Positions 25,721 to 39,088 of a DNA stretch of 64,000 nt are shown here, piece after piece. This stretch comes from Lichenostomus cassidix. Lineage: Eukaryota; Chordata; Aves; Passeriformes; Meliphagidae. Under the pieces are notes generated by a model, which was not told where the DNA came from, made no database searches, and saw nothing but the letters and a program-made list of their open reading frames with translations. A program made the position numbers and the translations under genes. Location: positions 26,942,324 to 27,006,323 of the forward strand of contig CM039182.1 in assembly GCA_008360975.2 (NCBI GenBank), given 5' to 3'. How positions within the stretch are numbered: position 1 is the first letter of the stretch; every line of letters begins with the position of its first letter.

Positions 25721-26018
25721 GGAGCAGTAGAGCAGAGATTTGGCTGACTGGGCTGCTATCAGCTTTGGGTGGGTTATTACAGCAGCTGCAGCCTGTCTGA
25801 TCACAGAAGCGAGCTGGACCACGGCCAGGCAATTGTAATTAGGAGCGAGCAGTAGGAGAATCCCGGCGGTGGCTCTCCACCACCTGGCCACTCTTCAACA
25901 CACAGGAAACCCTTCACTCTCGAGTCAAACAGCTCCAGGAGATGCCAGGAGCTGGCGCGAGGGGCAAGACAGACGTGCAGCCCAGCAAAGCTACTGACCA
26001 GCTTGCTGGCACAAATAG
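25721..26018 (+). other. GC-enriched intronic block framed by plus-strand splice-like signals
   Basis: This 298-bp block is richer in G, C and CpG (about nine CpGs) than its surroundings. On the plus strand it is preceded by a 15-T tract and CACAG, a strong acceptor pattern. It is followed by ATAG then GTAAAC, a plausible donor. It could be an exon of an RNA antisense to THSD7A. Alternatively the T tract is the poly(A) tail of a minus-strand retrocopy. No protein encoded in any frame is recognised. Confidence 0.3.
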
Positions 26019-26548
26019 GTAAACCCCATGAAATAAAAATTGTTTGTGTAGTATAAAGAGAGTTTGATTCACTGAATAGACAAAACACCTGTAGTTCACA
26101 AATATACTGTTTTATAGAAGCCTGCACGCTTGTTTGTGGTAAATATTCATGAAGATATGCTCATTGCATCAAGAACTTTTTTAAAACCCACAGAAATGGG
26201 AACGGAACTTTTGTCCAATATGATCTCCTCCAACAAAAGTATTTCAGAAAGAACAATTAATACTGCTGTAAAATTACACATATTTAATAATGAATAACTA
26301 TTTCACAGATTTAGATTTAATGGATTCAGTTCTCTTTTTCCAAGGTTATAAAGTTAGTCTTCCTAACGCCTTTTTTTTTCTTTGTTAGAATGCACTAAAC
26401 ACTGATAGGAATTACTGCAAAAATGCCTTTATGCTCATGTCCTTTATAAAGCATAAAGAATTGGCTGTGACTGCCCAAGTCCGTATGTTTGATATAACTG
26501 TATCTTTCACATTCTGACAGAGTGGTAGCTGTGAGTAATCACCATGTG

Positions 26549-26573
26549 CCACACAGGGATTAGCACCCTGTGG
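26549..26573. other. Small inverted repeat (hairpin)
   Basis: CCACACAGGG at 26549-26558 and CCCTGTGG at 26566-26573 are near-complementary arms around a 7-bp loop (ATTAGCA). The region around 26.45-26.7 kb looks more complex in composition than the neighbouring intron. No function is assigned. Confidence 0.35.
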
Positions 26574-27364
26574 AACTGCGGGTATTACAGAGCCTGTCTG
26601 TAATAGTACACATTAGAAAAATGCTTCCTGTTAAGCTTAAAAAGAGAAACAAAGCATGAAAATGGGGCTAATGTTAAGCCTGTCATCACTCTATGTGTGA
26701 TTTCAGTGTAAAAAAAAAATCAGGGAAGACCTATACTGTTTTAAAGAGCTTTGCCAAGTGTATTAAAACAGTGATGGATCACATGTTTAAATTATACCAT
26801 TCACATCAATGTAAAGTCTGTTGATTTTTATTAACTCTCCTTCAATTTTCCTTGGAGTAGAAGCAGCCAGAAAAAATTATATACAACTGCATATCTACTA
26901 ATCTTCATACTTATCTCATGGTGTATAAAGACTCAGGTTTTTCTGATGAGCCAACACCATGAACTTAGGTGTTTCCAAATGCAAAATCAATCCATTTTAT
27001 AATCTGATAATTAAAATGTTAACATTGTACAAGTATTGATGTTAAGATGATAAGCTGATAATGTTAAGGAATATGTGTCTACCCCATAAGTAGTTATCTC
27101 TTTATCACAGTAAGATGCAAATTGTAGTTTGTAACATTAGGAAAAACATGGAAAAAAATCCAAACAGATGCATATAGAAAATGTATAGAAATCACTGCTC
27201 TTTTCAGCAAAAAACTCTATGTCCTTCCTGCAGCAGCTGCACCAGGTATTACATGTCCTCTGTCAGAAAGTGATGTGTATAAACATTCTACCAAAAGAGA
27301 CTGCTAGCCTAAATTCCCATTTTCTTATTCTTAAAATCTATTAGCACACAATGGATAAAATTAC

Positions 27365-27480
27365 CTTCTTGACATGAAGAAGGACATGCTGTCCAGTCAC
27401 TGAATGGAGTCACAATACAGTCCTTCCTACAGGGAAGCAGACAAGGTCTCACAGTTTCAGGTCGAAGGCTTTCAGGGCAT
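27365..27480 (-). CDS. THSD7A: THSD7A coding exon (window exon 5), short TSP1 exon
   Basis: This 116-nt exon, phase 2 in and phase 1 out, encodes residues 263-300. It reads CPESLRPETVRPCLLPC, the end of a TSP1, then RKDCIVTPFSDWTACPSSC, the start of the next. CPSSCQEG, whose Gly is completed by the next exon, fits the CxxS/TCxxG O-fucosylation consensus of TSP1 repeats. The acceptor is TTTTTTTTAG followed by ATGCCC; the donor is CAAGAAG followed by GTAATT. It is too small to give a long open frame and was placed from splice sites, phase and homology. Confidence 0.93.
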
Positions 27481-30400
27481 CTAAAAAAAATTACAAAGAA
27501 ACATTATCAAATAAACAATCACTCTGCAATGAAGTAGTGAATCGTGTGAGGTACTGAATGCCTGCAGGCACATGAGGACAGTGCTCATTGCCCAGAATTC
27601 AGCAGAATAGACCACAGATATAAAAACTAGTAGCAATTAAATACAGGTGGTGAAATCAAGCCAAACCTGCACCTCTGGATTTAAATAACCATCATCCCTT
27701 ACTCACCATACTAGACTCTGTATTTTCAGGGTTATTTTCAAGCCTGCAGATAATTATGAAGAAAAGCCATCTCATTTAGCTTGGTAAAATACATTTTCAG
27801 GTCTCATCACTTTATCAGAAATATAAACCCTGGAAGGAGGCATACTTAAAATAAATAACACTGCTAACCCAGGAACAAATAGGTATAAGCTGGCTGTGAT
27901 TACAAGAGAAACCAGGAAAGGATTTAAAACTGCCAGATCAATAAGACTGAGAAAGACTGTCAGAAAAGGCAGGAAACCTTACTTGTTTCAGGAAGAGGCT
28001 TGATAAAAAGGATTATTGGACTGCCACATATGGGCCTCATTACCCAGGTCATCTTCCCCATTCTGTGGGGATTCTGTCCTTTTTCATCAAGGAAAAACGA
28101 CTCTCTAAGCTGCAATACTTGTTTCAGAATGATGCAATAACTCTTGCAGAAGTACTGCAAATATTTAAAATAGTTTCAAAATTGTTATTGCTCTAAAAAC
28201 ATACGGATTGTGGACTGGCTGAAGAATATGTAAAGATGTAATAAAAATATCACACCCACATTTGGGAGCTTTTGGATCATTATAGAGAAACATTACTATG
28301 ACTAGCTTTTCCTCTTTTCAGTGCTGGGAAACTTGGACCAGTGAGGTGAGAGACTAGTTTTATATCTAGATTTCAACAGCTTGGTTTGTGTGAGGCATCT
28401 TTCCTGCCAGTCCAAAGGGGAGCACAGGCAAGTCTAATGGTGAACTATCAAGAAAATCCAGTCCCCACAGTCAGCAGAGAACTATGCCTGTGCAATATAA
28501 GGAGGAGGAAAAGCAGATTTGCAGCTTTACAGGAACATACTCTTCAGCAATAATACTTGCTCTTTCATGATTTCCATCATTTGTCTCTGCATTTTCCTGT
28601 CAATTCACATACACTTCTCAGTGTATGATCCATTACCATGGACCAGCACCAGTTCTTTGGTGCCCTCTTAAAACGGGATCTCCACCCTTTCCCTTTTCTC
28701 CCCTTCCACCAATGTGAAAAAAACATGAAATAATACAGCTATAGCAACATAAATCTCCATCACCTCTCTGTAAGTTCTCTCGATGTTTTTAAGTCAAATT
28801 GTGCCTTGGTTCTATGTGATCCATAAAATCAGATTCTATATGCAAGGGTGTATTTAGATATGATCAGATACACTGAAAAAACCTCTGCTAGCAATCACAT
28901 ATATTGACGATGTTGTCAGAAATTTTCTTTAAGGTTAAAATAAAAAATGTTTCTGAAAAGCATTGAATGTTAGCTTACTAACGGCTTTTCTTGCACTGGT
29001 TTTTCCTTTAAAAAACAGCAGAAATTATAAGCATACAAAACAGTCTGAAATACACACATTCACCATTTCACTGAGAACTTCATCTTTCAGGAGCACTGAA
29101 CACTACAATTCCTCTTCAGATACTTAGGCAAGGCAATTAGTTCAATTAGAACACCATTTCTATGCTTTATATTGTTTGTATTTACTATATGTGGCTTAAA
29201 GCAAAGTATTGATTTTTTTTCAGTCCTTACTCAAGGTCAAATTAAACAGAAAAGATACATGCTGGAGTCCGTAACTTGTGAGGCAGATAAGGCCAATAAT
29301 ATTGATTGTATCATACCACAGTAATCCTTTTTATTAAGGGGAGTTTAAAACAAGGTTCCTATTTACATTTTCATGTTAAATGTCTGGGTCTTTAAAAATG
29401 ATTCAGTGATTTCGATGTGACAATTTGAAGGATCAACCAAGACTTTTTTTCATTTCACATGATTTATCTATGAAAGAATAAAACAGTCCTCCTCCCAGAA
29501 TTTTAGGTCAAATTAAAGGTAGAGACATTTACAGTAGATTTAAAAAGGATGATAAATCATGAGAGGTTTGTGGGGTTTTAAGTGTAAATGTACCAAAGAA
29601 AATATATAATGGTATCATGACTAAATAGAATAGCAACTTAATGCAGACAGACAACAATTTAGATTACTGAATGTGCAGACATTACTCCCCACATTTCCAT
29701 TTAAAGTTAATTAGGCTTAAATCTACTGCAGAATAAAGCAACAAATGGCAGGCACCAAGCAAATGTTTAGTGGGAAAATAGCTGCCTCATGAACTTTCTA
29801 AACAACCTCTGAAATCAGTTCTTCCAGTTTTGAATCTGAGTGGGATATATTTACAGACTGCCAATCCCTACAAAGATATTATCAAATGCATTTTACCAGT
29901 GGCTAATCCGTATTTAACCCTGGTCACACATTAAACTGTAAAACCAAGTCATTGGGCCAAAGGAATAACTAAAAAAAACCCATATAGATGGGAAAAAAAG
30001 ATCACAAAGTTTGCAAGTTAATGTTCAAACCAATGTTTTGAGTTAATGACCTGTCAGGTTCCACTATGCTACACCTCCTTGGTCTGGTTCTGAGAAGAAG
30101 TGCTGTGCTGTATTTAGATTCACACCACTATTTTTGAGTGGAACTGCATTAATCCCTACAGTGCACTGCTTGTTTGGAGGCACCACAAGGATCTTGAAAA
30201 AGGTGCTGCTCTGCATGTCACACACATACTCCAAAAATTTTGTCGTGACTCAACCTGACGGTGGCAAGGAGACAACTGGATTTAGTCCACTGTCAGCAGA
30301 ATCACCACTGTAAATACCACCCATAAAAATCTATAGTGAGAAAGGTATTATCTAGCCCTCCTGTCATGCCAGTTTCGTATTTTTAGGAGATGAAGTGTTC

Positions 30401-30520
30401 TGTCATGAGAAAACAAAAAGTCAGTCTTTTTGCCTTCGCAAGCAGTCACTGCTGATAAAAATATAAGGCAGTAAAATCCAAACATAATTATAGCATGAGG
30501 ATATTTTTAAAGATCTTTAC
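27481..30520 (-). other. THSD7A: THSD7A intron, 3040 bp
   Basis: Phase-2 intron with donor GTAAAG and acceptor TTTGTAATTTTTTTTAG. I see no recognisable repeat family or gene. It is AT-rich throughout with short A and T runs. Confidence 0.85.
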
Positions 30521-30755
30521 TTTTTTGGGCCTACTTGTCCCACGTTGACTCTCACACAGATGACCTTTCTTGTCTGCATCCCCACAGAACAGGTGGCCTC
30601 CCCATTCCAGCTGGCAGAGGAGTTGAAAGCAGAGACAGACGTGTCCTCTATGCACTGTCCCCACGGGCCAGTCTGCCAATGATACACAGTGCAAGAGTGC
30701 TCGTTACAGCTGCGTGTTTCCTGCAGGGCACTACTGTTTGGGCACTGTACTCCTC
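30521..30755 (-). CDS. THSD7A: THSD7A coding exon (window exon 4), TSP1 module
   Basis: This 235-nt exon, phase 1 in and phase 2 out, encodes residues 185-261. It ends one module (VQCPNSSALQETRSCNEHSC) and carries most of the next, VYHWQTGPWGQCIED through CSVGMQTRKVICVRVN. NSS at two places (PNSSAL, FNSSAS) gives N-glycosylation sequons. The acceptor is TTGTTCCAG followed by GAGGAG, so a second AG three bases downstream makes a NAGNAG pair. The donor is CCAAAAAA followed by GTAAAG. The Lys codon is split AA/A across the phase-2 intron. Confidence 0.95.
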
Positions 30756-33700
30756 CTGGAACAATAAAAGAGGGCAAAAGATCATTCAGTGGAAGGAGAC
30801 ACTTTTTTTTTCTATTTAAAAAAACCCATGCTTCAAACCCACTTGGAAATTTTCATAGTTTTATATTATCAGTTTGATTACATGAAAGAACTGCTGCTTC
30901 TTTTTCCTCCTCTTCATATGCCCAATATTTACTTTGACAAATTTCAGTTAACAAGCCACACAGAACAGACTGTTCATGGGCAGTATGTAAGTCTGTACCA
31001 AAAGGGTAACAAAACAATCATAACTTCTATAACACACTAGTGTGCTTGTAGTTATCTACACCCTTATTATTTGGGGGTTCTCTAGAAGAGACTGCACGAG
31101 ATCACATAAGGACATGTGAAGGCTCTAGGCAGAAGAAATGGTTGATTATTCTAGTTACACATGCGTAAAGACCACTGTTTATGTCTAATTCACAGATCAG
31201 TTAAAAAGATTTTTGGAGCTCTTGTCCTAGCTCCCAGTGGATGTTTATCCATGTTATGCAAACCAAAGAGGATGGTACAGCTGGCAATTTCAGGTCCAGA
31301 TTACGATAACAAAGCCTGTTGTAGGTTAAGATGAAAATGCAATCTAGTATCAATGATTGTGCAGAAAAACTCAGATAAAGCTATCTTTGTGGTGTTTGGT
31401 TTCATAAAGCATGTTCAGTTATTTGGCACTCCACACCTCCAGGAGAAATGAAGAGGTGTTTCCTACCAGAGCTGATCACAGGCTATTAGATGTCCAGCCC
31501 TGTGAGCAGATATTTGTCTGCTAAATATCTGGTTTTATCAGACACAGAGAACCTAGGTTTAAGATTCTGGCCTACAAGGAACAATGGGACTCCTATCTCC
31601 AACTGATGGAAAGGTAGCACAAGATCTAAACAACATTTTAGACTTTCCTAAAAGACAAGAAATATAAGAAAGATAACTGAAAGAGCAGCTTTCTATTAGT
31701 TAATTCTGATGAGCCATACAACTTTTCTCTAAAAAAAAAAAAGTGTGCTCACACCAAATGCATGTTGTAGAGTATATTATTGTTCTTTATATCCCAGCAC
31801 TGAACTTCGGGCTGACTGCTCTACAGATGTGGAGGAGGGCAGGGATTTTAAACACTCATTGTTGAAATGAAACAAACAAGTAAATGTAATCAAATAAACA
31901 ATGAATGCGTCAAATACGCAAACACAAGAAAGTCAGGTCACCAGTATAAAAACACTTTATACCCCAAGTTGTTCTGCACAGTCTAGATCTGCAGCAAACC
32001 TGAGCAAAGGTCCATTCTAATGAAATCACAAAATAAAATCCTAATTCTCAATATATTTCTCTAGAAACATTTTTAATTTCTGGCTTTTTTCTAAAAATAT
32101 TGATGCAACCAAGCAACAGTAAACATTGTATTAATTGAGATGTTATGCCACAGACTAGCTAATGTTAAATTTTGCAAAAGGGGATTAGAAAAACCTACAA
32201 ATATGTGAATGAAATTAAAGAACAACTTGAATCAATTTTTTTTTGTTTCAGAATGGATGCAACTCAAGTCTATCAGAATTGCTTAAAATATAGGTCAACA
32301 TGCAGAGCATAAAAACACCAGATGCATTTTCCTAAAAAAGGAAATAAAAAACCAAATGTTGAAAGAAAATTATGGTTCTGTAATAAGAGTCATAAAGTTA
32401 TCTAGCCATCATCCTTCAAGAAAAAAAAATCAGCTAACATCAGCAGATAGGAATATAAGCAAGGAAATTAGGAAAGTGAGCATATTTTGAAGAGGAAAAA
32501 AATAGTTAAGTCACAAATTATTTGTCATGGGAGAGAAAACTGATCTGTGTGAGGAGTCTAGACATGTTCTCCCATTAATAGGGTTAGAAAAGGAAAAAAA
32601 AAAAGATATAGGGAAGGTTGATAAATTAAGTATTTTAATCTGATGTTAGCTCAAGAAAAACACAAGGGAAATATTTAAGTAAATTCATAAATTAAAAAGG
32701 CTGTGTGTGGGGAAAAAAATATTTTCCCAGAATTGAATGCCACAGTCACCAGTTCCTAAGACATTTGAGAATAAAGTGACAATTTAGGTTCAGTTTTGAC
32801 AGCTATGCAAGAATGTATATTTAGGGAAAAAAATGAGATTGACATTGACTTGTAAACAAAAAACATTGGGGCATGAATGTCTGCAGCTCAGTGGGAATCC
32901 AGTTCTGTTCAGAAAAAAACAGGAGTTAAAAAAACATGCAAAGACTGAACAAAATGTGGAAATAATGCCACTAAAATAAAAATCAATGTGCCATTCTCTC
33001 CAGGAAAACAGCATTCTCTTGTGCTTCCTCAAATTTAACTAGGTACAGAAAATGCAGAAGGGGTTGGAAAACTGGCAGTTAGAGATGCCCTTTCCAACAT
33101 CTGTGTAGGGGTGACAACTTTATGAGCATGTCCCCAAAAGAAGACAGGCTTGACAGGAATATAATACTTAATGGGTATCACAGAAAAAAAAAATAAAATA
33201 GACATTTGAATTCATCACAATATGTGAAAAAGAGATACACAATAATAAATACATAATTTAGTAATAGATGATCAGTAAATAAGTGCTTGGCAGTACTAAA
33301 AATAATAATTTCAAGGATACAAAAAAACAGTTGGAGCTGAAGCATTTAGATTTGGGTTTGGATTCTTCAGCAAAGCAGACTTGGAAGTGAAAGACTAGCT
33401 TTGCAGAGGGACTTGCACATTGCTCTTAAAATAGCTGAGATATGATATTGTTTCCTTGAAAGCTTTAACAGAATTGTCATATGCTTGGATTGCTTTTCTG
33501 CCTGATTTGGAGCTGCTAATGGGTAAAACACCTTGCTCTGGGATATTCAGTGAGTGGATTTTATAAATCTTTTTTGTGACATTGACTTGATAACTTTCAA
33601 AATTTCAAAATACTAGACATTTTTTAAAGGATTTAGGATCATTTTAAGTAATCATTTTGCTATCACTCGTTTTTGCAAATGCATATAGTTTTACAAACAC

Positions 33701-36700
33701 ATTTCAAAACAGCTGGAACAATCTTAAAGTTTGAGAAAACAGATGTGACTGAAGTGCCTCTTGCATTCTAACCAGTGAGGTGTTAGTCATTTTTTTGCTG
33801 TAGGAGAGTTAGGCACTTCTCAAGGCAGCTGAAAACAGAAGAAACCATTTTGCGTCCTGAAAACAGCCACAGTCAGAACCAAGACTGCTCCAGCTCTGCA
33901 AACATCAATGCTTCCTCACCTGGTGTATATCAGCTACACAAACCAAGCAGACCTGTCCTAAATACACAACAGGTCAGGACACAGAGTGGACCCACAGGAA
34001 CAGTGAGGTCTGTCCTCAAGGCTTTTCCAGGAGAGGATTTGTACTCCTGACCCCTCGCTGCAGTCAGGAAGCTGAGATGATGGTCTCTTGAGCAAAAGAA
34101 GCACAGGCACATCCTCTGCCCTGGCTCACCTTTCTCACACAGGTGTCAGGTCAATTAGTAAGACTTGCCTGAAAATTCAGGTTGCACAGTTCCAAAACTA
34201 AGTGGGTTTTTTTTATTCCTGTTTCATAAAAAACCTCATGTTCTCCAAAATTTACTCTTTTGTGAATGAGCAATTTGCTGGTAAAACAATTACTCAATTC
34301 TATGCTTTCAGATGTAATTACCAAGCACTTTTATTTCAAGCCAGGAAAATACAAAAATTAAAAACAAACTCAATAAGTGTAGGAAGAGTAAGTAATTAAA
34401 AAACCCTCAGCATAACTTCTTGTTTGCAACTACAAAGCCAAACTATACTGGAATTTAAACAGGAATAAAATTTTAAAGCATATCACCAATAATTTGCTAG
34501 GTATTGAGAAGAAAGTCTTTTGATCCAGCTATTTCTTACATATTCAATAAATCAGTCTTGCAGATAGATGAGAAGTAAGAGCTGTTGGGCCCTGTCAAAC
34601 AGAATATCTGATGAGATGGACAACTAATATTCTGTACTACCTAACTATGATATTTAGGAGTCTGTGATATATGAGGTCATACCACATAGTCCTTCTGGCA
34701 TTATACTTCACAAATCTATGAGAATGTAATACCTATAGTAAAACACTGCCATGCCTATGCATCCCTGCCCTAAGAGAATACATGAAAAAATTTTCCCTTC
34801 ACTCTCACATCATTAAATTAAGCTTTTAAGCCATCTTATTTTCCTCTTTGCATTTGAATTTTGGTTTTTTGGTTTTGGTTTGGTTTTTTTTTGGTTTTTG
34901 GGGTTTTTTTGGGGGGATAGGTTGTTAATTCTTTACTTTTCCAAAATTGGTATTACTGATAAAACTTGGTACGTAATCTTGGTACACATCCACAAGGTTA
35001 GTGTTATGCTGTATGGCACTGATTTGTCAGTATCTATCTATGGAAGTGTATAATCAATACAGAATCAATCTACATATATATTACTTAAAAACTAAGGTTC
35101 ATTTAGTACTTTATAGTCTCAGGTCTAGTAGTAAAGGGAAGCAGTCTTAGTGCACACTACTAATTATATAAAATTTATTGTAAACAGGGAAAAAAAAAAA
35201 GAATAGAAATAAGAAACAGAATATAAAACAAAAATAGACAAACCCTACATTCAACAGAGATAGGCTGAGCTGTATATAATGCCTTACTAGATTTATGCAG
35301 AACAACTATATGATATATCAGGTAACATCACTATGTCCTTTGCTGTCATTTTGTATTTTGAGACAGTGACTTTTCTGAGTTTCTTACTGTACCATGAAAT
35401 ATTTGACAGTGACACAAATGAGCTACCACTATGGGCAGTCCCACAGAAAGACATATTTATAAATCACTTTGCCTTTCAAACCTTCAAGCTGAGGACAATG
35501 ATCTCAGAAAAAATATCAAAAATTGTTATTGTGACAATTATTTCCACATGGAGTCATCTCACAAAGCACAGTAAGTCTTTATCTTGTGAAGAAACTCCTT
35601 TCTCTCCACTGAATGCAAGTAAATAAGGCCATCCCAGATGTGCATGACCACACCATGCTTGAGGCTCAGCAATGTGTGGTTTGACCAGAAGAAAAGGGTC
35701 TTGTTTGGAATAAGGAAATGATGATGAGAGGGTGCACAACTGAGGTCAGCTCCTGGCTCAAGCAGAAATCAGTATGGTGCTGGTGGGGCAGTTGGTATCC
35801 CAGAGCTCATTAGAAAACTCTGTCACTGTTGTAATTTACATATGGCTTATATTTTTCCTGTGAACCTGTTCTCAACATTGAGGAATTATTATAATACTAC
35901 TGAATTATTCCTAATTCATTAAAAAAAAATTGATTTTTTTAGACTGTGGCTGCTTCCTGGTGGCTACTTATGTTAACTTTATGGTTTCTTCAAGTCACAA
36001 ATAGATGGGAAATAAGAGAAAAAAAAAATTTTTAGGTGTGAAATGACATAGCTTTATTACACAGTTATCTGCCAACATTAACATGAAAAATGGCAGAATA
36101 TAGTATTTTTCATTACAAAGAGGAGAAAACTGATCACAGACAATACTTAATAAAAAACCACCTAAGATCCAGATAAAAAAACTTGTTTCACATGTATCTA
36201 TAGATCCTCCAAAATTTTAATGTGGTGTTCATGTTCAAGTAGCCAAATGAAAAAGAATTAAATGCTTCAGATCCTTTGAGGCATTACAGTATTCACTGCG
36301 TATGTAAGGACTACAGTCCTTCCTAGGATTCTGAATTGAATGTCTAGCATGACTCACACCTGGACTCCTTATGTCACCTTAGAATACAAATTTAGACTTA
36401 TGGATAGGCAACAGTAATTTCATTAATTTTTTCATTAAATAATTTCCAATCCTGATATATAATAGGAATAATATATATTTATGTATAATACATTTGTGTC
36501 TTGAGTAAAGACACATGGCAGCATTATACAGGAATTACTATGGAATAGCTTACCCAGTCTGCTCTGTCTCTCATACCAACAGTTCAAAAAAAGGTTCAGA
36601 AATCCAAAAGAATACATTTGTGTGACTGTTCACCTGAACAGAACTGATAGCTGTTTTTAAAACTCACTTTTAATGTGTAAATGGAATTTTTGGTCTTATA

Positions 36701-39088
36701 TTTATAAGACTTGGGATTTTTAATTATACATGATGCTTACAGAGTTTCCATCTACAGTTCTGTGCATTTTTTCTAAGTTCTGAATAGAACTGAGAACTGT
36801 ATGTTTTCCAAACAATGTTAATGTGAAGCTTCCTTTTATATCAACGGAATACAGATGTTCAGATACATGAATATATTCTGTGCTCCTGGAACATGAAATG
36901 ACCTCTGAGCACCCAGTATTTTAAGTTTTGGGAACACAGCTGATCTCAGTCATGGAGTTCTGGAGGTGAAAAGTCATTCAGTTATGTGTCACATAGCAAA
37001 TGACTAAAAGGCATAACAGGAGTATGAGGAGAAAAATAGCATTAACTCTAATTCCACTGAAGGATAAAAATAAAAGTTAAACTGATACATTTTGAATATA
37101 ATACAAGAAAAGGTGAAAAGTACATTCCAGCTAAAGCTATAAAAATACCCTATGCCTTGGAAGGTTCTTTCATTTATTTATACACTTTCATTCTCTGGAG
37201 TTTGTAGAGAGTACAAAAGAGAAAAGTGTTGAAGAGATCTGACCAAGATGTGAGTGCACTGCTGTAAGCTGGGTAGACCTACCAGTTTGTATCCTTCAAA
37301 AAACCTCAGAATAACCTCATCTAAAACAGTGGGAAAGAGGCCAGGGTTTGAGCAAAGCTGAAGCACTGCAACACCCAGGTAATGAGTCAGCTTTCTCAGC
37401 CTTACTTCAGAGATTTCTTCACTACAGCCTCTGTGGTTTGAGATCTGCCAGTCTTTGTGATCACTCTGTGCTGATTCTGATCACTGCACAACAAACATGA
37501 ATAAAATTCACATCTCTAAAATCCAGGCTATGCAGAACAGCTTTTCTTCATCTGCAGCCTTGTAAATTAACTTGGGTTGTATTAAGTATCAAAGCCAGAA
37601 TAAAGAGTAGTTTTTAAGATTAAGCATAAGAAAGTCAAATAATTTCTGGGAGTAATTTAGGTTTTCACTGCTGTGACATCCTTGTCAGAAGTTTAAATTT
37701 CTGACTCCAGTAAAATTACAAAAGTATACAGAAAATCTGTAGTCTTGGCCTACATGGACAAGCAAGAAGCACATGAATATATGTTTATTTGAATTATCTG
37801 GCTCTGTGTTTTCCCCAAAATGAGTCTGTTTGACACATGTAAAAAAAAGGAACAACATAAACCCCATTTTGTTTCTAATTTTAAAAGTGTTTCTACTTTG
37901 TTACATAGATACACCTAAGTGACTTATGATGTGAATCGCCTACTAAAATATAGTTCTGATTGACACATCTCTAGCAAAGGTTCTTTTCAGGGAAAAGGTT
38001 GAAAGTGCTCTGCTATATATACTTTTTTTTTTTACAATCACCCAAATTCTGTCAAATACACAGTTCATTTTTAGCAATGATATCAACCATGTCTGTAAAC
38101 AGCAAAGTGTACAGATACTCTGTTTCACTGTTTCCCTACCTTGCAGCTTTCACTTTTTAAGCTAAAATTTCACTTTCTATAAAGTATAAAATGCTTAACA
38201 ATTTAAAAGAAGAACTAACACATGCATGTAATCCTATACTGAAGGCATTTAACTTTTCTGTCAGTAATACATGTGGGTAAACAACTTCCAAGAACCCTTT
38301 GGTGGCTATGTCTCCTGGCATTGCATGAGGCATTTTATCAGCTGGACCCTGGCACACCTGACATGGCCATTTTTGAACCATGTTACATACAGAATACATT
38401 TCTTGTATAAGGTCCCCACCCCTCCAAATACTTAAAACCAGAACAAAAGAGCTACAGGAAGCATGGAAAATCATCAAAGAATAGCCATGAACCTATATCT
38501 AAAACCTATTTCTTCTTCTCCTTTATATTCCAGCTATGTCTTCTCTTTGCATTTGCTGCAGACACTGCACAAGGACCATTTAAATAAGTGGAAAGCGTTC
38601 ACGAGTGAGGACAAAAACCATAATCTTGCTATGAATAAAAATGTTAGTGGCATAACATAAGTTACCAATTTGAGATAAGAAGGTACAAAACCCATCTGCT
38701 AACATTTGAGCTATGAAAATTCTCGTATTTCAGCATTCACGATACTTATATCCTTTGAAATTACGGTTGCTAATCTGTATTGGATAAATTGTTCTCCTTA
38801 TTTAATTTTAAATTTAATTTCACCTATCTGAAACTGAAATAGTAACGTTAAGAACACTAGTATAAATATAGTAACATTAACTGAAAGGAGCAAAATAAAA
38901 TTTTTTTAAAACATCTCTAGGTACAAGGAGTAAATGTGGTTACTGTCATTTAAATAATTTTGCTAGATTTAAAAAACCCCAACTCCACCTCATAATTTCT
39001 TCCTGTCGATCAAGAAATTCCTCTGACATGACAAAGGCAGCGGAGGATTCCCAATGCAGCAGGAGCCCGCGAGAGCGCGAGCGCTTAC
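30756..39088 (-). other. THSD7A: THSD7A intron, 8333 bp
   Basis: Phase-1 intron with donor GTAAGC and acceptor TTATTGTTCCAG. It holds a T/G low-complexity tract at 34858-34921 and several short A runs. I recognise no transposon in the rest, which is AT-rich. Confidence 0.85.
34858..34921. repeat. T/G-rich low-complexity tract
   Basis: About 60 bp of T runs broken by GG to GGGGGG on the plus strand, with strong strand asymmetry. It resembles the larger tract at 45445-45632. Confidence 0.85.

Larger units (their letters stand above)
25155..27364 (-). other. THSD7A: THSD7A intron, 2210 bp
   Basis: Phase-1 intron with donor GTAATT and acceptor ACTCTTTGCAG. It contains a GC-enriched block at 25721-26018 next to a 15-T run, and a small hairpin at 26549-26573. 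I recognise no known repeat family. Confidence 0.85.

Noticed and set aside
25801..26127. 108-codon minus-strand open frame over the GC-rich intronic block
   Set aside because: No TSP1 cysteine pattern, no match to the THSD7A order (flanking exons join in phase without it), and no other family recognised.
38946..39088. Extension of the 39.1-kb exon past its donor
   Set aside because: The open frame runs on by chance, but GGGGAAG/GTAAGC is a good donor. Joining there gives the expected protein in phase with the next exon.
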